Positions 35,473 through 44,413 of a stretch of DNA of 64,000 nt are shown here, piece after piece. The notes below the pieces were generated by a model. That model did not search any database, had not been told where the DNA came from, and saw nothing but the letters and a program-made list of their open reading frames with translations. This stretch comes from Caulobacter vibrioides (GTDB lineage Bacteria > Pseudomonadota > Alphaproteobacteria > Caulobacterales > Caulobacteraceae), in assembly GCF_002310375.3 (NCBI RefSeq), contig NZ_CP023315.3, forward strand, positions 3,286,001-3,350,000, read 5' to 3'. A program made the position numbers and the translations under genes. Position 1 is the first letter of the stretch. Each line of letters begins with the position of its first letter.

Positions 35473-37056
35473 ATGACCTTCACCAGACGCGACCTCCTGG
35501 CGGGCGCCGCCGCCCTGTCCGCCTCCCCCGCCCTCTCCGCGCCCCGCTTCCAGCCGAGCTGGGAGTCACTGGCGGCCGGCTACAAGGTTCCCGACTGGTT
35601 CCTCGACGCCAAGCTCGGCATCTGGTCGCACTGGGGTCCGCAGTGCGTGCCGGAGTTTGGCGACTGGTACGGCCGGCAGATGTACCACCAGGGCAACCCC
35701 TTCTACGACCACCACGTGAAGACCTACGGCCACCCGGCCGACTTCGGCTTCATGCAGTTCATCCCGCGCTGGAAGGCCGAGACCTGGGACCCCGAAGGTC
35801 TGATGCAGACCTATGTCCAAGCGGGCGCGAAGTACTTCATGTCGATGGCCAACCACCACGACAATCTCGACATGTTCGACAGCCGCCACCACGCCTGGAA
35901 CACCACGCGCGTTGGCCCCAAGCGCGACATCGTCGGAACCTGGGCCAAGGTCGCGCGGGCGCACGGGCTGAAGTTCGGGGTGTCCAACCACGGCGCCCAC
36001 GCCTGGCACTGGTGGCAGACGGCCTATGGCTATGACGCCGAGGGTCCTCGCGCGGGCCAGCGCTACGACGCTTTCCGCCTGACCAAGGCCGACGGTAAGG
36101 GCCAGTGGTGGGAGGGTCTGGACCCGCAAGATCTCTATACCGGCCGCAACATGGTGATCCCCGACGGAATCGGCAGCATCGCCGCCGCCAACGCCTGGCA
36201 TGACGCCCACGACGGCCAGTGGGTCGAGACCCCGCCGCCGAACAATCCGGGCTTTGTCCGCAACTGGCTGGCGCGGCAGAACGATCTGGTCGAGCGCTAT
36301 CGGCCCGACCTCGTCTATTTCGACAACTACGGTCTGCCGCTGGGCCAGGCGGGGCTGGACGCCACCGCCCACTACTACAACCTCCAGCGCGGCGACGTCG
36401 TGGTGACCGGCAAGAAGCTGTCGCCCCTGCAGCGGCGCGCCATCGTCGAGGATGTCGAGCGCGGCTTCTCCGACCGTCTGCGCGAGGAGCCCTGGCAGAC
36501 CTGCACCTGCATCGGCAGCTGGCACTATGACCGGCCGCTGTATGAGCGCGGCGGCTACAAGTCCGGGCGCGAGGTGATCCAGCGGCTGATCGACGTGGTC
36601 AGCAAGAACGGCTGCCTGCTGCTGTCCATCCCCCAGCGCGGCGACGGCGCGATCGACGATCTGGAGAAAAAGGTGCTGGCCGACATGGCCGGCTGGATGG
36701 CGGTCAACGCCGAGGCGATCCACGGCACGCGACCCTGGCGCCTGTTCGGCGAGGGCCCCACCCGCCTGGTCGAGGGCATGCAGAACGAGGGCGCGGCCAA
36801 GCCGTTCGAGGCCGCCGACATCCGCTTCACCACCAAGGGCGGGGCGCTCTACGCCCTGGCCATGGACTGGCCGCAGGGTGAGATGCGGATCCAGAGCCTT
36901 GGTGGAACCCAAGGCCAGGTGCGCCGGGTCGGATTGCTCGGCGGGGATCAGGCCCTGCCCTTCCGCCATGAGGCCGACGCTCTGGTCATTCGGCTGCCCG
37001 ATCACCGTCCGGCTTTTACGCCGGCCCTGCGGATCGAGGGGCCAGGCCTAGCTTGA
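35473..37056 (+). CDS. GH29 alpha-L-fucosidase
   Basis: 527 residues from the ATG at 35473, with a twin-arginine-type signal (TFTRRDLLAGAAALSASPAL). The GH29 barrel shows KLGIWSHWGPQCVPEFGDWY, AGAKYFMSMANHHDNLDMFD, and the nucleophile Asp in RPDLVYFDNYGLPL. It removes fucose from plant glycans such as xyloglucan side chains, acting in the periplasm after folded export. It is downstream of GH97 on the same strand, separated by a family B repeat, so partial co-transcription is possible. Confidence 0.92.
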   Translation: MTFTRRDLLAGAAALSASPALSAPRFQPSWESLAAGYKVPDWFLDAKLGIWSHWGPQCVPEFGDWYGRQMYHQGNPFYDHHVKTYGHPADFGFMQFIPRWKAETWDPEGLMQTYVQAGAKYFMSMANHHDNLDMFDSRHHAWNTTRVGPKRDIVGTWAKVARAHGLKFGVSNHGAHAWHWWQTAYGYDAEGPRAGQRYDAFRLTKADGKGQWWEGLDPQDLYTGRNMVIPDGIGSIAAANAWHDAHDGQWVETPPPNNPGFVRNWLARQNDLVERYRPDLVYFDNYGLPLGQAGLDATAHYYNLQRGDVVVTGKKLSPLQRRAIVEDVERGFSDRLREEPWQTCTCIGSWHYDRPLYERGGYKSGREVIQRLIDVVSKNGCLLLSIPQRGDGAIDDLEKKVLADMAGWMAVNAEAIHGTRPWRLFGEGPTRLVEGMQNEGAAKPFEAADIRFTTKGGALYALAMDWPQGEMRIQSLGGTQGQVRRVGLLGGDQALPFRHEADALVIRLPDHRPAFTPALRIEGPGLA

Positions 37057-37069
37057 AGCACCCTGACCT

Positions 37070-37103
37070 GAAAAAGGGACGGACCACGAGGGCCGTCCCT
37101 TTC
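37070..37103 (-). terminator. Bidirectional terminator between GH29 and flagellin
   Basis: Stem GGGACGG / CCGTCCC around ACCACGAGGG. On the minus strand it is followed by TTTTT and so ends the flagellin transcript; on the plus strand it is followed by TTTCC and may end GH29. Confidence 0.8.
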
Positions 37104-37166
37104 CAGGTCTAACGCCGCAACCGTTGAGGCGGATCGACAGGGTCGTCCGCCCGTCCGGTCGTCAGC

Positions 37167-37988
37167 CTATCGGAAAAGACTGAGGATCGCCGAGCTGGAC
37201 GAGTTGGCGATCGACAGCGCCTGAACGCCCAGCTGCTGCTTGGTCTGCAGCGACTGCAGCTTGGCGCTTTCCTTGGCCAGGTCCGCGTCCACCAGGTTGC
37301 CGACGCCGGCGTCCAGGCTGTCCTGCAGCTTGCCGACGAAGGTCAGGTGGGTGTCCAGGCCCGTCGAGCTGGTGCCCAGCGAGGCCAGCTTGTTGGTCGC
37401 CGTCTGCAGCGCGGTGTTGACGCTGGTGATCATCCCCTTGGCCGCAGCGGCGTCCGCGAAGGTCGAGCCGGTGGTCAGGCCCAGGCCCTCCAGGGTCAGG
37501 GTCTTGGCGTTGACGGTGAAGCCCGAGCCGTCCGAGTTGGCCAGGAAGGTCAGCTTGGTGGTCGTGCCGTCGGAGATGCTGACGCCGTTGAACTTGGCGT
37601 TCGAGGCGGCCTTGGTGACCTGATCGCGCAGGGACTCAAAGTCGGCCTTCAGGGCGTTGAACGAGGCGGTGCTCAGCGAGGTGTCTGACGCCGCGAGCGC
37701 CTTTTCCTTCATCTTGCCCAGCAGGTCGGTGATGGTGTCGCCGGCGGCCAGGGCCACATCGATGGTCGACTGACCGCGCTGCAGCGAGTCCTTGACGGCG
37801 TTGATGCTGTTGGCGGTGGCCGACTGGTTCTTGGCGGTCGCCCAGATGGCGCCGTTGTCCTTGGCGCTGCCGATCTTCTTGCCGGTGCTGATGCGTTGCT
37901 GGACGGTGTTCAGTTCAGAACTGGTGCTGTTCAGATTCTGCAGCGCGATCAGCGCGCCAGAGTTCGTGTTGATGCTGTTTAGCGCCAT
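37167..37988 (-). CDS. Flagellin, Caulobacter beta-locus type (FljM/N/O-like)
   Basis: 273 residues from the ATG at 37988. Conserved flagellin D0/D1 N-terminus ([20 protein letters not shown]) and C-terminus ([20 protein letters not shown] + SLFR), with a short D2 region at about residues 150-190 and no Cys. It polymerises into the polar filament. It is nearly identical to the flagellin at 38530-39351 over its C-terminal third at DNA level. The leader carries two short hairpins (38019-38049), possible FlbT targets. Unlike its twin I see no sigma-54 site. A terminator follows at 37070. Confidence 0.95.
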   Translation of the reverse strand: MALNSINTNSGALIALQNLNSTSSELNTVQQRISTGKKIGSAKDNGAIWATAKNQSATANSINAVKDSLQRGQSTIDVALAAGDTITDLLGKMKEKALAASDTSLSTASFNALKADFESLRDQVTKAASNAKFNGVSISDGTTTKLTFLANSDGSGFTVNAKTLTLEGLGLTTGSTFADAAAAKGMITSVNTALQTATNKLASLGTSSTGLDTHLTFVGKLQDSLDAGVGNLVDADLAKESAKLQSLQTKQQLGVQALSIANSSSSAILSLFR

Positions 37989-38018
37989 GACGAAACACTC
38001 TCTTTCGAGGTTTCCGGT

Positions 38019-38049
38019 GTCGTTTTGACGACCGGCGGGCGTTTTGCCC
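38019..38049 (-). promoter_or_regulatory. Flagellin leader hairpin pair (copy 1)
   Basis: On the minus strand GGGCAAAACGCCC and GTCAAAACGAC form two consecutive stem-loops, each with an AAAAC-containing loop, 31 to 61 bases before the ATG. The same pair occurs before the other flagellin (39384-39414). In Caulobacter, FlbT binds flagellin mRNA leaders; these are candidate target structures. Confidence 0.5.
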
Positions 38050-38284
38050 ACCGCGACAATATGACGCTTCGCTTTCGATATAGTTCACGAAACGTCGTTA
38101 TTGGATTAACGGATCAACACTCGATTAACTCTACAAAAATAACCGAGCAACGTGCATTTAATAAATCGACGAATCTTAGCGTCTTTCGCGATTCACGAAT
38201 GCTTAAGGCGACGAAGAATGCGGCGTTATGAACCTCGGATACTCAATCCATAGAGACCGCACCGACCAGAAAAGTTTATATTTT

Positions 38285-38396
38285 GTCATCCCGGCCGGAA
38301 GACCGCGTAGCGGGCTGTAGCGCCGGGACCCAGGGGCCACCGCACCGCCGCTCGCCCCTGGGTCCCGGATAGCCTCTGCGAGGCTTCCGGGATGAC
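38285..38396. repeat. Mosaic palindromic repeat (family B, copy 4)
   Basis: Left arm GTCATCCCGGCCGGAAGACC + GCGTAGCGGGCTGTAGCGCC + GGGACCCAGGGG; right arm CCCCTGGGTCCCGGATAGCC + TCTGCGAGGCTTCCGGGATG + AC. The left arm is the reverse of copy 2's right arm; the right arm equals copy 5's. It lies 3' of the flagellin at 38530, inside the otherwise gene-free 37989-38529 gap. Confidence 0.9.
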
Positions 38397-38472
38397 GATT
38401 GGTTTTGTCGCTTCAGTAACGGCGCTTTCGCGTCCGCGATGGAGTCCAACCCCTAGACTCATACAGACATAG

Positions 38473-38503
38473 AAAAAGGGCGGATCCGAAGATCCGCCCT
38501 TCT
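38473..38503 (-). terminator. Terminator of the second flagellin gene
   Basis: Minus strand AAGGGCGGATC-TTCG-GATCCGCCCTT followed by TTT; a nine-base GC-rich stem on a UUCG tetraloop, 27 bases after the stop. Confidence 0.9.
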
Positions 38504-38529
38504 CGACGACGAACGCGTCGAAGTCCCGC

Positions 38530-39351
38530 TTAACGGAACAGGCTCAGGATCGACGACGAAGACTGGTTCGCGATCGACAGCGCCTGAACGCCCAGCTGCT
38601 GCTTGGTTTGCAGCGACTGCAGCTTGGCGCTTTCCTTGGCCAGGTCCGCATCCACCAGGTTGCCGACGCCGGCGTCCAGGCTGTCCTGCAGCTTGCCGAC
38701 GAAGGTCAGGTGGGTGTCCAGACCGGTCGAGCTGGTGCCCAGCGAGGCCAGCTTGTTGGTCGCCGTCTGCAGAGCGGTGTCGATCGTGCCGATCATCGTC
38801 TTGGCGGCGGCGGCCGTCGTGAAGCTGGAGGTCGCCGTCAGGCCCAGGCCGCCCAGGGTCAGGGTCTTGGCGGTGACGGTGAAGGCCGAGCCATCCGAGT
38901 TCGCCAGGAAGCTCAGCTTGGTGGTCGTGCCGTCCGCGATGCTGACGCCGTTGAACTTGGCGTTCGAAGCGGCCTTCGTGATCTGGTCACGCAGCGAATC
39001 GAAGTCCGACTTCAGGGCGTTGAACGAAGCGGTGTTCAGCGAGGTGTCGGAAGCGGCCAGAGCCTTTTCCTTCATCTTGCCGAGCAGGTCGGTGATGGTG
39101 TCGCCGGCGGCGAGCGCGACGTCGATCGTCGACTGGCCGCGTTGCAGCGAGTCCTTCACGGCGTTCATGCTGTTGGCGGTGGCCGACTGGTTCTTGGCGG
39201 TCGCCCAGATGGCGCCGTTGTCCTTGGCGCTACCGATCTTCTTGCCGGTGTTGATACGCTGTTGAACCTGGGTCAGCTCGGCGTTCGTCGAGTTCAGGTT
39301 TTGCAGGGCGATCAGAGCGCCCGAGTTCGTGTTGATGCTGTTCAGCGCCAT
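38530..39351 (-). CDS. Flagellin, Caulobacter beta-locus type (FljM/N/O-like)
   Basis: 273 residues from the ATG at 39351. D0/D1 ends match the paralogue at 37167 ([20 protein letters not shown], then [20 protein letters not shown]); differences concentrate in the exposed middle (about residues 150-190). It has a good sigma-54 promoter (39429-39444) and the same paired leader hairpins. It is upstream of the first flagellin on the same strand but separated by a terminator and a family B repeat, so each is its own transcript. Confidence 0.95.
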   Translation of the reverse strand: MALNSINTNSGALIALQNLNSTNAELTQVQQRINTGKKIGSAKDNGAIWATAKNQSATANSMNAVKDSLQRGQSTIDVALAAGDTITDLLGKMKEKALAASDTSLNTASFNALKSDFDSLRDQITKAASNAKFNGVSIADGTTTKLSFLANSDGSAFTVTAKTLTLGGLGLTATSSFTTAAAAKTMIGTIDTALQTATNKLASLGTSSTGLDTHLTFVGKLQDSLDAGVGNLVDADLAKESAKLQSLQTKQQLGVQALSIANQSSSSILSLFR

Positions 39352-39383
39352 AACGAAACAACTCCTATTCGAGGTGTTCCGAC

Positions 39384-39414
39384 GTCGTTTTGACTGTCGG
39401 TGGGCGTTTTGCCC
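39384..39414 (-). promoter_or_regulatory. Flagellin leader hairpin pair (copy 2)
   Basis: Minus strand GGGCAAAACGCCC and GTCAAAACGAC, at 33 to 63 bases before the ATG. Sequence and spacing match the copy at 38019-38049, while DNA further upstream differs. Confidence 0.5.
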
Positions 39415-39428
39415 ACGCGCAATATCGC

Positions 39429-39444
39429 GCAACGAGCTTTCCAG
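39429..39444 (-). promoter_or_regulatory. Sigma-54 promoter of the second flagellin
   Basis: CTGGAAAGCTCGTTGC on the minus strand: GG and GC elements with the required ten-base spacing, matching CTGG-N8-TTGC. The transcript would start about 11 bases further on, just before the leader hairpins. The AT-rich DNA beyond (39470-39530) may hold activator sites. Confidence 0.65.
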
Positions 39445-39691
39445 TTCGTTGAGGAAAAACTGAAACAGAATTAAGAATTGAAACTATTTTGTTAATAGTA
39501 AAATGAACATCAATGAATAGAGACGCGCCCCAAGAGAGTCGACTTGTCTCAAAATGGCACACTCGGCGGCGCGCTAATGACTCAGCAGGACACCCCCGCG
39601 CCGCTGACGGCGCCTATGCTCGACAGGAATAGAGTCATTTCGCGCTCGGCGACCTGAGGCCGTCGCGCGCGGGGCCCGCCCTTTTCCATAG

Positions 39692-39738
39692 AGAAAGGGC
39701 CGACCGGCTCCCTGGGAGGGGAAGGAGCCGGCCGGCCC
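39692..39738 (-). terminator. Terminator of wrbA
   Basis: Minus strand GGGCCGGCCGGCTCC and GGAGCCGGTCGGCCC, a 15-base stem with one mismatch pair around TTCCCCTCCCA, followed by TTTCTC. It starts 52 bases after the wrbA stop. The remaining 39445-39691 shows no gene. Confidence 0.85.
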
Positions 39739-39789
39739 TGTCGCCGGTCAGTCAATGGGGGGGAGGCTGAGCGACCGGCGAGCGCTGGA

Positions 39790-40389
39790 TCAGCCGTGCA
39801 GCTTGATGGCCGTCTCGGCGATCTTGCGGCCCTGGTAGCGGGCGCCGGTCAGCTCGTTCTCGCTGGGCTGACGCGAGCCGTCGCCGCCGGCGATGGTCGT
39901 GGCGCCGTAGGGGCTGCCGCCGGTGACCTCATCGAGGGTCATCTGGCCGGCGTGGCCGTAGTCGAGGCCGACGATCGTGGTGCCAAAGTGCAGCAGGTTG
40001 GTGATGATCGAGAACAGCGTCGTTTCCTGGCCGCCGTGCTGGGTGGCGGTCGAGGTGAAGGCGCCGGCCACCTTGCCGTGCAGCGCGCCGCGCGCCCACA
40101 GGCCGCCGGCCGCGTCGAAGAAGGCCGCCATCTGCGAGGCCATGCGGCCAAAGCGGGTCGGGGCGCCGACGATGATCGCGTCGTAGTCGGCCAGGTCCTC
40201 GACCTTGGCGACCGGGGCTTCCTGGTCGAGCTTGAAGTGGGCGCCCTTGGCGATTTCGAGCGGCACGGTTTCGGGAACGCGCTTGATGTCGACGCTGGCG
40301 CCGGCTTCGCGCGCGCCCTCAGCGATGGCCTTGGCCATGACTTCAAGGTGGCCGTAGGACGAATAGTAGAGAACCAGAACCTTGGCCAT
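39790..40389 (-). CDS. wrbA: NAD(P)H:quinone oxidoreductase WrbA
   Basis: 199 residues. A flavodoxin-fold FMN enzyme that reduces quinones by two electrons, limiting redox cycling. The FMN phosphate loop is [12 protein letters not shown]; other WrbA blocks are [41 protein letters not shown] and [20 protein letters not shown]. Length is typical. Divergent from a LysR gene across a 137-base region with a T-N11-A palindrome (40499-40513), a standard layout in which the LysR protein controls wrbA. Confidence 0.93.
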   Translation of the reverse strand: MAKVLVLYYSSYGHLEVMAKAIAEGAREAGASVDIKRVPETVPLEIAKGAHFKLDQEAPVAKVEDLADYDAIIVGAPTRFGRMASQMAAFFDAAGGLWARGALHGKVAGAFTSTATQHGGQETTLFSIITNLLHFGTTIVGLDYGHAGQMTLDEVTGGSPYGATTIAGGDGSRQPSENELTGARYQGRKIAETAIKLHG

Positions 40390-40498
40390 GAGGGCCTCCC
40401 TTGGGTTTGAACGGTGGGCGAGACCAAGCGCCTCGCTGTGAGAAGGGTTTTGCGCACGAACGGACTTGCGAAACAGTCGAATAAAATCGTCTATTATG

Positions 40499-40513
40499 TT
40501 CGATAAATTCGAA
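40499..40513. promoter_or_regulatory. LysR-type binding palindrome between wrbA and its regulator
   Basis: TTCGATAAATTCGAA, an interrupted perfect palindrome containing T-N11-A. It is embedded in a locally AT-rich stretch (about 40475-40513). Confidence 0.6.
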
Positions 40514-40526
40514 CGATGAGGCGGTC

Positions 40527-41426
40527 TTGAACGAACCCGGCGCGCCGACCCTGGACCAGTTGAACGTTCTGCTCGCCGTGGTGGAGACCGGCGGCTTCGC
40601 GTCGGCCGCGCGGCGGCTGAACCGCGCCAATTCGGTGATCAGCTACGCCATCGCCAATCTGGAGGCGCAGCTGGGCCTGGTCTTGTTCGATCGTGACGCG
40701 GCCAAGCGGCCCGTGCTGACCGAGGCCGGCAAGGTGGTGGTGGCCCAGGCCCGGGTGATCGCCGGCGACGTCGCCAGCCTGCGGGCCAAGGCCAAGGGCC
40801 TGACCCAGGGCCTGGAGGCCGAGGTCAATCTGGTGCTGGACGTCATGTTGCCCACCGCCCGGGTGGTCGACGCCTTGCGGGCCTTCCGCGAGACCTTCCC
40901 GACCGTGACCCTGCGCCTGCATGTCGAGGGCCTGGGGGCGGTGACCCAGATGGTGCTGGACCGCGCCGCGACCCTGGGCGTGGCCGGGCCGCTGGAGGTC
41001 GTCCACGGCGGCGACGAGCTGGACTATATCGCCGTCGGCTCGACCCGGTTGATCCCGGTCGCGGCGCCCGACCATCCGCTGGCGCAGGGGCCCAACGCGC
41101 CGGGCGCGGGACGCGGCCACACCCAGCTGGTGCTCACCGACCGCTCACGCCTGACGCAAGGCCGCGACTTCGCCGTGGCCAGCGCCCACACCTGGCGGCT
41201 GGCGGACCTTGGGGCCAAGCACCTGCTGCTGAAGGAAGGCTTTGGCTGGGGCAACATGCCCGAGCCCATGGTCCGCGACGACCTCGCCGCCGGCCGCCTC
41301 AAGCGGCTGGACATGCCGGACCTGAAGGAAGCGATCTATCCGCTGCACGCGGTCTATCGCACCGATACCCCGCCGGGCCCGGCGACGGCGTTCCTGATCG
41401 AACGGTTTCGCGGGCAGGCGGGGTAA
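40527..41426 (+). CDS. LysR-family transcriptional regulator
   Basis: 299 residues from the TTG at 40527, with GAGGCGG seven bases upstream. The winged HTH is at about residues 8-65 ([48 protein letters not shown]), followed by a substrate-binding domain. Its position divergent from wrbA suggests it responds to quinones or other electrophiles and controls wrbA. It ends nine bases before a family B repeat. Confidence 0.9.
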   Translation: MNEPGAPTLDQLNVLLAVVETGGFASAARRLNRANSVISYAIANLEAQLGLVLFDRDAAKRPVLTEAGKVVVAQARVIAGDVASLRAKAKGLTQGLEAEVNLVLDVMLPTARVVDALRAFRETFPTVTLRLHVEGLGAVTQMVLDRAATLGVAGPLEVVHGGDELDYIAVGSTRLIPVAAPDHPLAQGPNAPGAGRGHTQLVLTDRSRLTQGRDFAVASAHTWRLADLGAKHLLLKEGFGWGNMPEPMVRDDLAAGRLKRLDMPDLKEAIYPLHAVYRTDTPPGPATAFLIERFRGQAG

Positions 41427-41434
41427 AAACAGCT

Positions 41435-41537
41435 GTCATCCCGGGCGGCGAAGCCGACCCGGGACCCAGGGGGTGACGAGACGCCGTGCGCGCCGCCCCC
41501 GGGTCCCGGATAGCCTCTACGAGGCTTCCGGGATGAC
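41435..41537. repeat. Mosaic palindromic repeat (family B, copy 5)
   Basis: Left arm GTCATCCCGGGCGGCGAAGC + CGACCCGGGACCCAGGG (same as copy 2); right arm GGGTCCCGGATAGCCTCTAC + GAGGCTTCCGGGATGAC (same as copy 4). Between convergent LysR and GH31 genes. Confidence 0.9.
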
Positions 41538-41561
41538 AACGAGATTTAGGTCGACGGAAAC

Positions 41562-44402
41562 CTACTTCTTCCGCGACACCACCACCACCGGCTGACCGGC
41601 GTACTCGACCGCGGCGTCGCCCGCCGCGTCAAAGTCCGTCGGCTTGGCGCCGCCGCCGATCAAGCGGATCTTGAACACGCGCTTGTCCCGCATGCCGTCG
41701 AACTTGCCCGAGCGCGCGCCGATCACGACCCGGCCCGAGGCGTCGTCATAGCTGATCGGGATGCGGCTGTAGGCGCCGCGCTGATAGGCCATCGACAGGC
41801 CGTCGTCCTCATAGAGCTCGAACTTGCCGTCCTTGCCGGCATAGATCACCAGGGTGACCGGCGCGTCGGGCTTCTCGCCGATATATTGCTGCACCTCGGT
41901 GGTCGGCACGATCGCGCCGGCCTTCACGAACAGCGGCATGCGGTTCAGCGGCGCGGCGGCCTGGATGGTCTGGCCGCCCGCATGGGCCTTGCCGGTCTCG
42001 AAGTCGTACCAGGTGGTCCCGGCCGGCAGATAGACCGCGCGCGAGCGGGCCTTGAACTGCGTGACCGGCGCCACCAGGAACGCGGGACCGTACAGATACT
42101 GGTCGTCGATGTTCCGCGCCTTCAGGTCCTGCGGGAAGTCCATGACCAGGCCGCGCATGATGCTGCCGTCGCGGTGATAGGTCTCGCCCGCCAGGGTCAG
42201 GGTGTAGGGCATCAGCCGGTAGCGCAGCTTGTTGTACCAGACGAGCGAGTCGTAGACCTCGGTCCCCTGGTCGGCGAGGTTCCAGATCTCGCGGAACGGC
42301 TCTTCGCCGTGGCTGCGGAACAGCGGGCTGAAGGCGCCGAACTGGTACCAGCGCAGGTTCAGCTCCTGCCACTCGGGCCAGTGCTGGGGGTCCTTCTTGA
42401 TGTAGCGATCCTCGACCGAGAAGCCGCCGATGTCGGTGGTCCAGTTGGGCACGCCGGTCATCGACAGGTTCACGCCGGCCGAGATCTGATCGCGGAAGTC
42501 GTCCCAGCGCGCCACCACGTCGCCGCTCCACAGCGCCACGCCCTGGCGCTGGATGCCGCCAAAGCCCGAGCGCGAGAAGATGTACGAGCGCTTGTTGGGG
42601 GTGCGCTCATGCTCGCCGTCGAAGACGCTCTGGGTGTGGATCAGCGGGTAGGAATTGAAGAACTCCGCGCCCGGCCCCTTGGCCGTCGGCCCCATGCGCA
42701 GGGTGCGCTCGGGGATGTCGAGGTTGGAGTGCATGTCCGGCTCGTTGCTGTCCATCCACCAGGCGTCGATGCCGACGCCGCCCAGATTGTCCTTGATCTG
42801 GCGCCAGTAGATGTCGCGCGCTTCCTTGGTGTACGGGTCGTAGAACGAGTTCAGGTAACCCGGCCCCACCCAGTCCAGCGCGCCCTGCTCGACATTGCGG
42901 CGGTACATGAAGCCCTTGGCGTCCAGCTCCTTGTAGTTGTCGGTGGTCGGATAGAACTTCGGCCAGATCGAGATCATGAAGTGGGCGTTCATGCCGTGAA
43001 CGTCCGACAGCATCTTCTTCGGGTCGGGGAAGCGGGTTTCGTCGAACTTGTGGCTGCCCCAGCTGTCGTCTTTCCAGTAGCGCCAATCGAGGACGATGTT
43101 GTCGAGCGGCACACCGCGCTTGCGGTACTCCTTTACCACCCCGACCAGCTCGTCCTGGGTGTTGTAGCGCTGGCGGCTTTGCCAGAAGCCATAGGCCCAG
43201 CGCGGCAGGGCCTGGGCCTTGCCGGTCAGGTCGCGATAGCCGCTGACGACCTGGTCCAGATTGTCGCCGGCCACGAAATAGTAGTCGACCGCGTGGGCGA
43301 CCTCCGAGGTCAGGGTCAGCGACTTCTGCTCGGCGGCGGGAAGCGGGTTGTTGTGCAACAGCGCGATGTAGCCGTCGTTGGGCTCCCACTCGACCTTCAC
43401 CTTGTGGCGGCTTCCCGCCTTCATCGGGGCGGTGAAGTTGTGGAACCAGGGGTTCCAGTTCTGCCGCCAGCGATCGATCTTCAGCTGACCGTCGATCCAC
43501 AGCTTGGCGTAGCTGGACGAGTAGAGCTTGAACTTCTGCAGGCCGCCGACGGCGCCCTCGACCGAGCCTTCCCAGACGACCTTGGCGCCGCGCAGCGGCT
43601 TCTTGTCGGGCCCGGTCAGTTCGGCCGGCCACTTGGGGAGGTCATCCAGGTACTGGTAGTCGATGTCCTGCTCGACGCGCGTCAGCTTCAGCTCGCCGTT
43701 GATGTAGTACTTGGCCGTGAAGCCGCCCGGCTTGCCGTCGGCGTCGAAGATCTTCAGGTCGCGCGAGGCCAGGGCGTAAGGCGTCGGGTCGCCGAAGCGG
43801 CTGATGCCGTTATTGTCCCAGAGTACGCCGTAGTTGCGCGTCGACAGCACGAACGGGATGGCGATGGCGCGATTGTACTGGGCCAGCTCGACGTCCTGGC
43901 CATTGTAGTTCATCTGGCCGTTCTGGTGCTGGCCCAGGCCATAGAAGCCTTCATCCGTATTCGGATTAAATCGCTGACTGACGGCGTAGAAGCCCTTGCC
44001 GTCGATCGTCAGCGGCTTGAAGTTCGACCGCGTCTGCTCGGTCAGCACGGTCTTGCCGGCCGCGTCCTTGAACGACACCGCGCCGGTCGAGAGCGCCACC
44101 TCCGCCGTGGCCTTGCCGGCCTTCAGCACGACCTTGCCACCCACCTGCTCGACGGTGAAGCCGCTGGTCTTGGGCGCCGCGATCACCTGCAGGCTGGGCG
44201 GGACGCTGATCGTCTCGGTCGGCGAGGCGGTGACGCGGATGGCCCGGTCGCTCATCACCTGCAGGCGGACCTTCTTGGCCGGCCCCGAGGCGGGCGTGAT
44301 GACCACGCCGTCGGCGGTTTTCTCAAAGCCGCCGTCCAGGGCCAGCGCCGAGGTCGAGGCCAGAAGGGCCAGCCCGAAGGCCGAGAGGGCAAGAATACGC
44401 AT
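41562..44402 (-). CDS. GH31 alpha-xylosidase-type hydrolase with PA14 domain
   Basis: 946 residues from the ATG at 44402, with a signal peptide; the frame extending to 44723 lies inside the upstream gene and is rejected. GH31 barrel with the nucleophile Asp in IDAWWMDSNEPDMHSNL and a later RWDDFRDQISAGVNLSMTGV block. A PA14-like insert (about residues 225-325, LYSSSYAKLWIDGQLKIDRW) precedes the barrel, as in xyloglucan-specific alpha-xylosidases such as Cellvibrio Xyl31A. It would remove the non-reducing xylose of xyloglucan oligosaccharides. It starts 11 bases after GH35 and is co-transcribed with it. Confidence 0.92.
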   Translation of the reverse strand: MRILALSAFGLALLASTSALALDGGFEKTADGVVITPASGPAKKVRLQVMSDRAIRVTASPTETISVPPSLQVIAAPKTSGFTVEQVGGKVVLKAGKATAEVALSTGAVSFKDAAGKTVLTEQTRSNFKPLTIDGKGFYAVSQRFNPNTDEGFYGLGQHQNGQMNYNGQDVELAQYNRAIAIPFVLSTRNYGVLWDNNGISRFGDPTPYALASRDLKIFDADGKPGGFTAKYYINGELKLTRVEQDIDYQYLDDLPKWPAELTGPDKKPLRGAKVVWEGSVEGAVGGLQKFKLYSSSYAKLWIDGQLKIDRWRQNWNPWFHNFTAPMKAGSRHKVKVEWEPNDGYIALLHNNPLPAAEQKSLTLTSEVAHAVDYYFVAGDNLDQVVSGYRDLTGKAQALPRWAYGFWQSRQRYNTQDELVGVVKEYRKRGVPLDNIVLDWRYWKDDSWGSHKFDETRFPDPKKMLSDVHGMNAHFMISIWPKFYPTTDNYKELDAKGFMYRRNVEQGALDWVGPGYLNSFYDPYTKEARDIYWRQIKDNLGGVGIDAWWMDSNEPDMHSNLDIPERTLRMGPTAKGPGAEFFNSYPLIHTQSVFDGEHERTPNKRSYIFSRSGFGGIQRQGVALWSGDVVARWDDFRDQISAGVNLSMTGVPNWTTDIGGFSVEDRYIKKDPQHWPEWQELNLRWYQFGAFSPLFRSHGEEPFREIWNLADQGTEVYDSLVWYNKLRYRLMPYTLTLAGETYHRDGSIMRGLVMDFPQDLKARNIDDQYLYGPAFLVAPVTQFKARSRAVYLPAGTTWYDFETGKAHAGGQTIQAAAPLNRMPLFVKAGAIVPTTEVQQYIGEKPDAPVTLVIYAGKDGKFELYEDDGLSMAYQRGAYSRIPISYDDASGRVVIGARSGKFDGMRDKRVFKIRLIGGGAKPTDFDAAGDAAVEYAGQPVVVVSRKK

Positions 44403-44413
44403 GGCTGTTCCCG

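Noticed and set aside
38050..38284. Small plus-strand ORF (about 68 codons) upstream of the flagellin
   Set aside because: AT-rich promoter region with no ribosome site; more likely regulatory DNA of the flagellin gene.
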